53,866 nucleotides of DNA from CAVALG01 sp963656085 (GTDB taxonomy: Bacteria; Bacillota; Clostridia; Oscillospirales; Acutalibacteraceae). Where the stretch lies: assembly GCA_963656085.1 (NCBI GenBank), contig CAVKHV010000002.1:1-53866 (forward strand), read 5' to 3'. Shown in pieces: positions 49,677 to 53,866 of this stretch. The notes under the pieces were generated by a model. That model was not told the DNA's origin, ran no database searches, and saw nothing but the letters and a program-made list of their open reading frames with translations. The stretch's first letter is position 1. Every line of letters starts with the position of its first letter. The translations under genes and the position numbers were made by a program.

Positions 49677-51356
49677 TTATTTCTTTTTCGGGGCAAATGA
49701 ATCTTTAAGTGCCACGGTGCGGTTGAAAATTATATTATCCGCATCGGAATATTTATCAACACAGAAATACCCCTGACGCATAAACTGGAAGGTATCGCCC
49801 GGTTTTGCGTTCTTCATAAACGCCTCACATTTGCAGCCTTTAAGCACGGTAAGCGATTCGGGGTTCAGGTTATCCTGATAACTTTCAACACCCTCTTCAT
49901 CAGACGGGTTGGGAACATTAAACAGGCGGTCATAAAGATTAACGGTAGCGTCAATACAACTGTGGGCGGACACCCAGTGTATTGTACCCTTGACCTTTCT
50001 TCCGTCGGGTGAGTTGCCGCCTTTGGAAGCAGGGTCATACGTTACGTGAACAACAGTAACATTTCCGTTCTCGTCGGTTTCCGCCGATGCAAATTTAACA
50101 AAATAGGCACCTTTTAGGCGCACCTCTTTTTCGGGGCACAGGCGAAAATATTTCGGCGGAGGAACAAGTGCGAAGTCGTCCTGCTCAATATAAATCTCGC
50201 GTGAAAACTCCACCTTGCGGTTGCCGAGTTCGGGCTTGTTGGGATTAATTTCAACCTCAAGTTCCTCTGTCTGTCCCTCGGGATAGTTATCAATAATTAC
50301 CTTTAACGGCTTAAGTACCGTCATACAACGCTCTGCGTTTATGTTAAGATCATCTCTGACGCAGGACTCTATAAGGGCGTAATCAATTACGCTGTACGCC
50401 TTTGAAACGCCTATTTTTTCGCAAAAAGTCCTGATGGCTGCCGCCGGATAGCCGCGTCTTCTCATTCCGCAAAGGGTCGCCATTCTGGGGTCGTCCCATC
50501 CGTCAACAAGATTGTCGGCAACCAGTTTAAGACATTTCCTTTTACTTGTCAGCGTGTAATTAACATTCATTCTTGCAAATTCAATCTGTCTCGGCGGCGT
50601 GGGTATCTCAAGTGCCTCCAAAAACCAGTTGTAAAGAGGTCTGTGATTTTCAAACTCAAGCGAGCAAAGCGAGTGGGTAACGCCCTCCTTAGCGTCAGAC
50701 AACGGGTGCGCAAAGTCATACATCGGGTAAACGCACCACTTATCCCCCGTTCTGTGATGATGTGCTTTCATAACACGGTAAATTATCGGGTCACGCATAT
50801 TCATATTGGGCGACGCCATATCTATTTTAGCCCTTAAAACCAGCGTTCCGTTATCAAATTCGCCGTCAGTCATTCTTTTAAACAGCTCACGCGATTCTTC
50901 GATAGGTCTGTCACGGTATGGGCTGTTTTTGCCGGGTTCCGTAAGCGTCCCGCGATACTCCCTTATTTCATCGGCACTCATTTCATCAACATAGGCAAGC
51001 CCCTTGTCAATAAGTTTAAGCGCACATTCATAAATATAGTCAAAATAATCGGAGGCATAATAAATATTGTCCCAACGGTAGCCGAGCCACTCTATATCTT
51101 CCTTAATTGCGTCAACATACTCAACGTCTTCTTTTGTGGGGTTGGTATCGTCAAAGCGCAGATTGCACTTTCCGCCGTATTTTTCGGCAATACCGAAATC
51201 AATGGATATAGCCTTTGCGTGGCCTATGTGCAAATAGCCGTTAGGCTCGGGCGGAAAACGGGTCTGCACCCTGTCGTACACTCCGTCTTTAAGGTCTTCA
51301 TCAATAAAATCAACAATAAAATTAGAAGGTGTCGACATTTCTTTAATTTCATCCAT
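49677..51356 (-). CDS. glnS: glutaminyl-tRNA synthetase
   Basis: A 559-residue class I synthetase. The HIGH motif is RFPPEPNGYLHIGHAKAISI (about 33-52), the KMSKS-like loop is LTSKRKCLKL (about 267), and the C-terminal anticodon-binding part is the double beta-barrel of true GlnRS (EINPNKPELGNRKVEFSREI). It charges tRNA-Gln directly. Most low-GC Gram-positives have no GlnRS and use GluRS plus GatCAB, so its presence is notable. It starts one base after the gltX stop, so the two synthetases are made together. Start chosen at the ATG giving MDEIKEMSTPSNF, with AAGGGGGAAA upstream; a second ATG seven codons in is possible. Confidence 0.95.
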   Translation of the reverse strand: MDEIKEMSTPSNFIVDFIDEDLKDGVYDRVQTRFPPEPNGYLHIGHAKAISIDFGIAEKYGGKCNLRFDDTNPTKEDVEYVDAIKEDIEWLGYRWDNIYYASDYFDYIYECALKLIDKGLAYVDEMSADEIREYRGTLTEPGKNSPYRDRPIEESRELFKRMTDGEFDNGTLVLRAKIDMASPNMNMRDPIIYRVMKAHHHRTGDKWCVYPMYDFAHPLSDAKEGVTHSLCSLEFENHRPLYNWFLEALEIPTPPRQIEFARMNVNYTLTSKRKCLKLVADNLVDGWDDPRMATLCGMRRRGYPAAAIRTFCEKIGVSKAYSVIDYALIESCVRDDLNINAERCMTVLKPLKVIIDNYPEGQTEELEVEINPNKPELGNRKVEFSREIYIEQDDFALVPPPKYFRLCPEKEVRLKGAYFVKFASAETDENGNVTVVHVTYDPASKGGNSPDGRKVKGTIHWVSAHSCIDATVNLYDRLFNVPNPSDEEGVESYQDNLNPESLTVLKGCKCEAFMKNAKPGDTFQFMRQGYFCVDKYSDADNIIFNRTVALKDSFAPKKK

Positions 51357-51357
51357 T

Positions 51358-53022
51358 TTAATTTCCCCCTTTTAAAAATTCTATCATATTATTTATTCTT
51401 TCGATACAGCGCCCATGCCCTATGCACGCCATAATTTCGCAAAGATTAGGCGTGTTTTTGCGGCCTGTGATTGCCATTCTTATAACGGTCGAAGCGTCGG
51501 CAGGACTGCCGTTGAATTTATCCGGGTCAGTCTTGTACTCTTTTGTATCGGCTGCAAATCCGGCAAGCGGACAGACCTGTTTGATTTTTGCAAACCACTC
51601 GCTGTTATCGTCGTTCGGGTCGTATATTTTTGCGTACTCCTCTAAAATTTTAACGGCGTGTTCACCGTCAACCTTTTCGGGCAGATCATAATGCGGCTCA
51701 AACAATTCGTCATAAAAATACGCGCAGTATTCTTTTGCCATTTCCCATTTATATATATCCTTTCTGGGTTTGGGACAATCGCGGTCAATAGCAAAAATGC
51801 GCTTCGCATATTCGCGGTCACGGTCAAGCAGGGCGTAAAACTCGGTATCATAATCTTTTGCCCAGGCAAGAATTCTGTCAAGAACTTCATCGGAATTCAT
51901 ACGGCACACAACATTTTTTGAAACATCGCAAAGCTTGTCAATGTCAAAAAGCGCGCCCGATACGCTCATCTTCTTTAAATGGAATTTAAATTTCCCGTAA
52001 CTTTCATCCTTGTTCGCCCTGCGCCAATCCTCAAAATCGGAATTACCTATAGTCATAAGGTATTCCGTAACGCTTTCCGCCGGGAAACCCTGTTCGGCAA
52101 AGAAATGAACCGCCGCTTCGGGGTCTTTTCTTTTGGATATTTTACGTTTTGAGCCTCCGTCCAGTTTCATTATAGGCGCAACATGTGCATATTTCGGCGG
52201 TTTAAAGCCGAGCAGTTTAAAGAGTTGAAGATGTTTCGGCGTTGACGATATCCATTCGTCGCCCCTTATTACGTGCGTCGTGTGCATCAAATGATCATCC
52301 ACGGCATGAGCGAAATGATAGGTCGGTATTCCGTCCGATTTAAGTATAACAAAATCCTCGTCATTTTCGGGCATTTCGATTTTGCCCTTGATGCAATCGT
52401 TAAAGAATACCTTATTTTGCTCATTTCCGGGCGATTTTAATCTTACAACAAACGGTTTTCCTTCATCAATCAGTTCTTTCGCCTGCTCACAGGTAATGTC
52501 GCGGTGTTTTGCCCACTGCCCGTGGTAACCAGTTCTTATTTTTTGTGCTTCCTGCTGTTTTCTGACTTCCTCTAACTCCTCCGCCGTGCAGAAACAAGGA
52601 TAAGCCAAGCCCTGTTCAACAAGGCTTTTGGCATAGGTTCTGTATATTTCGGCGCGTTCGCTTTGCCTGTACGGGCCGTAATCACCCTTTTGTTCGGTTC
52701 CCGAAATAAAGCCTTCGTCAACCTCAATCCCGAAACCCTTAACGCCGTTTATAATATCGTCAATGCCGCCCTCAATTTCGCGTTTTTTGTCGGTATCTTC
52801 TATACGGGTGTAAAACACTCCGCCCGTTGCCGTTGCAGTAACACGGTTGACAAGCGCTGCAAACAGAGTGCCGATATGGAGATACCCGGTAGGACTCGGT
52901 GCAACACGCGTAACCGCCGCGCCTTCGGGCAGGTTTCTTGCCGGATAAAGTTTTTCGTAATAGTCGGGCGTTTTGTCAACATCGCCTAAAATAAGTTCTG
53001 CCATCATTTTGTTTTTATTCAT
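51358..53022 (-). CDS. gltX: glutamyl-tRNA synthetase
   Basis: A 554-residue class I synthetase, longer than the usual 480-500 residues. HIGH is in APSPTGYLHIGTLFAALVN (about 41-59), and the KMSKS motif is KISKRKDPEAA (about 297). An N-terminal extension of about 30 residues precedes the fold, and there is an insert around the catalytic domain (AQKIRTGYHGQWAKHRDITC). The C-terminal helical anticodon-binding domain is complete. With a GlnRS next to it, this enzyme may be discriminating (tRNA-Glu only). GGAGG lies before the ATG; MMAEL four codons in is an alternative start. Confidence 0.94.
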   Translation of the reverse strand: MNKNKMMAELILGDVDKTPDYYEKLYPARNLPEGAAVTRVAPSPTGYLHIGTLFAALVNRVTATATGGVFYTRIEDTDKKREIEGGIDDIINGVKGFGIEVDEGFISGTEQKGDYGPYRQSERAEIYRTYAKSLVEQGLAYPCFCTAEELEEVRKQQEAQKIRTGYHGQWAKHRDITCEQAKELIDEGKPFVVRLKSPGNEQNKVFFNDCIKGKIEMPENDEDFVILKSDGIPTYHFAHAVDDHLMHTTHVIRGDEWISSTPKHLQLFKLLGFKPPKYAHVAPIMKLDGGSKRKISKRKDPEAAVHFFAEQGFPAESVTEYLMTIGNSDFEDWRRANKDESYGKFKFHLKKMSVSGALFDIDKLCDVSKNVVCRMNSDEVLDRILAWAKDYDTEFYALLDRDREYAKRIFAIDRDCPKPRKDIYKWEMAKEYCAYFYDELFEPHYDLPEKVDGEHAVKILEEYAKIYDPNDDNSEWFAKIKQVCPLAGFAADTKEYKTDPDKFNGSPADASTVIRMAITGRKNTPNLCEIMACIGHGRCIERINNMIEFLKGGN

Positions 53023-53068
53023 ACCTATCCTCCAAGCAGAATTTCATCAATTGAATACTGTAAAATTT

Positions 53069-53097
53069 ATTATAACAGATTTTACAACTGTTTTAAA
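53069..53097 (-). promoter_or_regulatory. promoter of gltX-glnS-nif3
   Basis: On the minus strand TATAAT (53074-53069) is clear; the -35 at 17 bases is only TTTAAA (53097-53092) and lies inside a palindrome. Confidence 0.5.
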
Positions 53098-53102
53098 CAG
53101 TT
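53086..53102. promoter_or_regulatory. 8-1-8 palindrome over the gltX -35 region
   Basis: AACTGTTTTAAACAGTT is a perfect inverted repeat with a one-base centre. It covers the weak -35 of gltX, so it could be an operator; as RNA it could also be the end of the ogt transcript, but there is no T-run. Confidence 0.45.
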
Positions 53103-53129
53103 TTTTATACCAAACCAAAATTTTTTGAT

Positions 53130-53663
53130 TTAAAGTGCGGTTCCCTTCTTGGGAATAAAGAAAGATGACACATCGCATTTTTCCAGTTTAAGCAGCCAAA
53201 GTTTTTTGTCAATTCCGCCGGCGTATCCCGTTAAGTTTCCGCCCGCGCCTACCACTCGGTGGCAAGGTATGATTAAAGAAATTGAATTATGCCCCACCGC
53301 CCCGCCGACAGCCTGCGCTGATATTTCCCCGACTCCGTTTCGGGCGGCTATTTTATCTGCAATTTCGCCGTAGGTCATTGTTTTGCCGTACGGTATTGTA
53401 AGCAAAACTTCCCATACCGCTTTGCGGAACTCGGTTGTTTGCATTAAAAACGGCGGCGTGAAATCCGGTTTGTTGCCGCCAAAATAAATATCAAGCCATT
53501 TTGACGCAAGTTCAAAAACCGGCAGGCGTTTTTCCTCACATTCCGTTGTGAGAGTATCGCCGTAGTACTTCTGCCCGTCAAACCACAGACCTGTAAGCTC
53601 GGTTCCGTTGCTTGAAAGCGTAATGCCGCCCAACGGCGAATTGTACCGAAAGATATATGTCAT
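53130..53663 (-). CDS. ogt: methylated-DNA-protein-cysteine methyltransferase
   Basis: A 177-residue suicide repair enzyme that takes methyl groups from O6-methylguanine. The acceptor motif IPCHRVVGAGG with its Cys is present, as are the helix-turn-helix part (IPYGKTMTYGEIADKIA, with the Arg-finger region after it) and the final NLTGYAGG. The ATG at 53663 has GGGGGC upstream and gives the usual MTYIFRYNSPLG start; 27 more codons are open but overlap the promoter. It is monocistronic. Confidence 0.93.
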   Translation of the reverse strand: MTYIFRYNSPLGGITLSSNGTELTGLWFDGQKYYGDTLTTECEEKRLPVFELASKWLDIYFGGNKPDFTPPFLMQTTEFRKAVWEVLLTIPYGKTMTYGEIADKIAARNGVGEISAQAVGGAVGHNSISLIIPCHRVVGAGGNLTGYAGGIDKKLWLLKLEKCDVSSFFIPKKGTAL

Positions 53664-53694
53664 AATTTTTCGCCCCCGACCGTATTTCCGAATA

Positions 53695-53723
53695 ATTATA
53701 TACCGATAATCCGATTTTGTCAA
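53695..53723 (-). promoter_or_regulatory. perfect consensus promoter of ogt
   Basis: On the minus strand TTGACA (53723-53718), a 17-base spacer and TATAAT (53700-53695). Every base matches the vegetative consensus. Confidence 0.8.
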
Positions 53724-53795
53724 AGAGAGATATGCAAAATTCACCTATTCAAAGACCTTTGATGTAAAATATTAAAAACACTCGGGGGGATTGGG

Positions 53796-53866
53796 ATGAA
53801 AAGAAAAATTATTACGGCAAAGACGATTGCCGAATTTAAGGAACATCTGATTTTAGAGGAAAGGAG
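53796..53866 (+). CDS. tyrosine recombinase/integrase, N-terminal fragment
   Basis: Only the first 23 codons are in the window, MKRKIITAKTIAEFKEHL then ILEER, and the frame is open to the edge. AEFKEHLILEER is the usual opening of the SAM-like DNA-binding domain of phage- and ICE-type tyrosine recombinases in Firmicutes. GGGGGGATTGGG precedes the ATG. The enzyme would integrate or excise the element it belongs to, which must lie to the right, or act alone as an orphan. The fragment is too short to separate XerC/D-type from element-borne integrases. Confidence 0.55.
   Translation, partial: MKRKIITAKTIAEFKEHLILEER

Noticed and set aside
1..53866. CRISPR arrays, rRNA, tRNA or a dedicated defence island
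   Set aside because: No regularly spaced repeats, no tRNA T-arm signatures with matching acceptor stems, and no defence-type nucleases or reverse transcriptases were seen.

Overview
The window looks like a chromosomal segment of an anaerobic, endospore-forming Clostridia-type Firmicute, perhaps an Oscillospiraceae-like gut or rumen bacterium (inference; no rRNA is present to settle it). The evidence is a pyruvate:ferredoxin oxidoreductase, an NfnAB-type bifurcating transhydrogenase, a V-type ATPase operon, DnaD/DnaC-type primosome genes, an SRP RNA directly upstream of dnaX, and a CwlJ-type spore cortex hydrolase next to a GerQ-like coat protein. Base composition looks even and most genes are ordinary core genes. 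The two edges carry mobile DNA: the end of an IS30-family element on the left and the start of a tyrosine recombinase on the right.

Layout, left to right. 1-401: 3' end of an IS30-like transposase followed by four copies of a 21-bp motif. 410-4700 (-): glycogen phosphorylase and a GH13 alpha-glucan hydrolase, a storage-glucan breakdown pair. 5001-8826 (+): CPBP membrane protease, tadA, DUF2156 protein, GNAT acetyltransferase, uracil-DNA glycosylase. 8878-16224 (-): one long replication/repair transcript unit reading SRP RNA, dnaX, ebfC, recR, asnB, an RluA-type pseudouridine synthase, a DnaD-domain protein and a DnaC-like helicase loader. 16533-18368 (-): uvrC. 18551-19885 (+): citrate synthase behind a near-consensus promoter. 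19957-21024 (-): cwlJ and a gerQ-like gene. 21185-23451 (+): uvrB and a small membrane protein. 23545-26091 (-): a large secreted protein of unknown function with an internal duplication. 26516-30058 (+): nifJ (PFOR) behind a structured leader. 30229-35828 (+): nadE and a two-gene ABC exporter. 35927-37674 (+): a DUF4886 SGNH-type hydrolase and a DegV protein.

37839-46486 (+) is a complete V-type ATPase operon in the order stalk subunit G/H-like, C, I, K, F, E, A, B, D. 46542-48822 (-) is nfnA-nfnB. 48913-53022 (-) is gltX-glnS-nif3, with separate glutamyl- and glutaminyl-tRNA synthetases side by side. 53130-53663 (-) is an O6-alkylguanine-DNA methyltransferase behind a perfect consensus promoter. 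At 53796 a tyrosine recombinase begins and runs off the window.

Metabolically the genes fit together: phosphorolysis of glucan feeds glycolysis, PFOR makes acetyl-CoA and reduced ferredoxin, NfnAB converts ferredoxin plus NADH into NADPH, citrate synthase draws acetyl-CoA toward 2-oxoglutarate and glutamate, and the V-ATPase couples ATP to ion movement. I found no CRISPR array, rRNA or tRNA gene and no obvious new defence system. The items most worth a second look are the duplicated secreted protein, the three-stem nifJ leader, the N-terminally extended rotor subunit of the V-ATPase, the IS30 repeat cluster and the integrase at the right edge.
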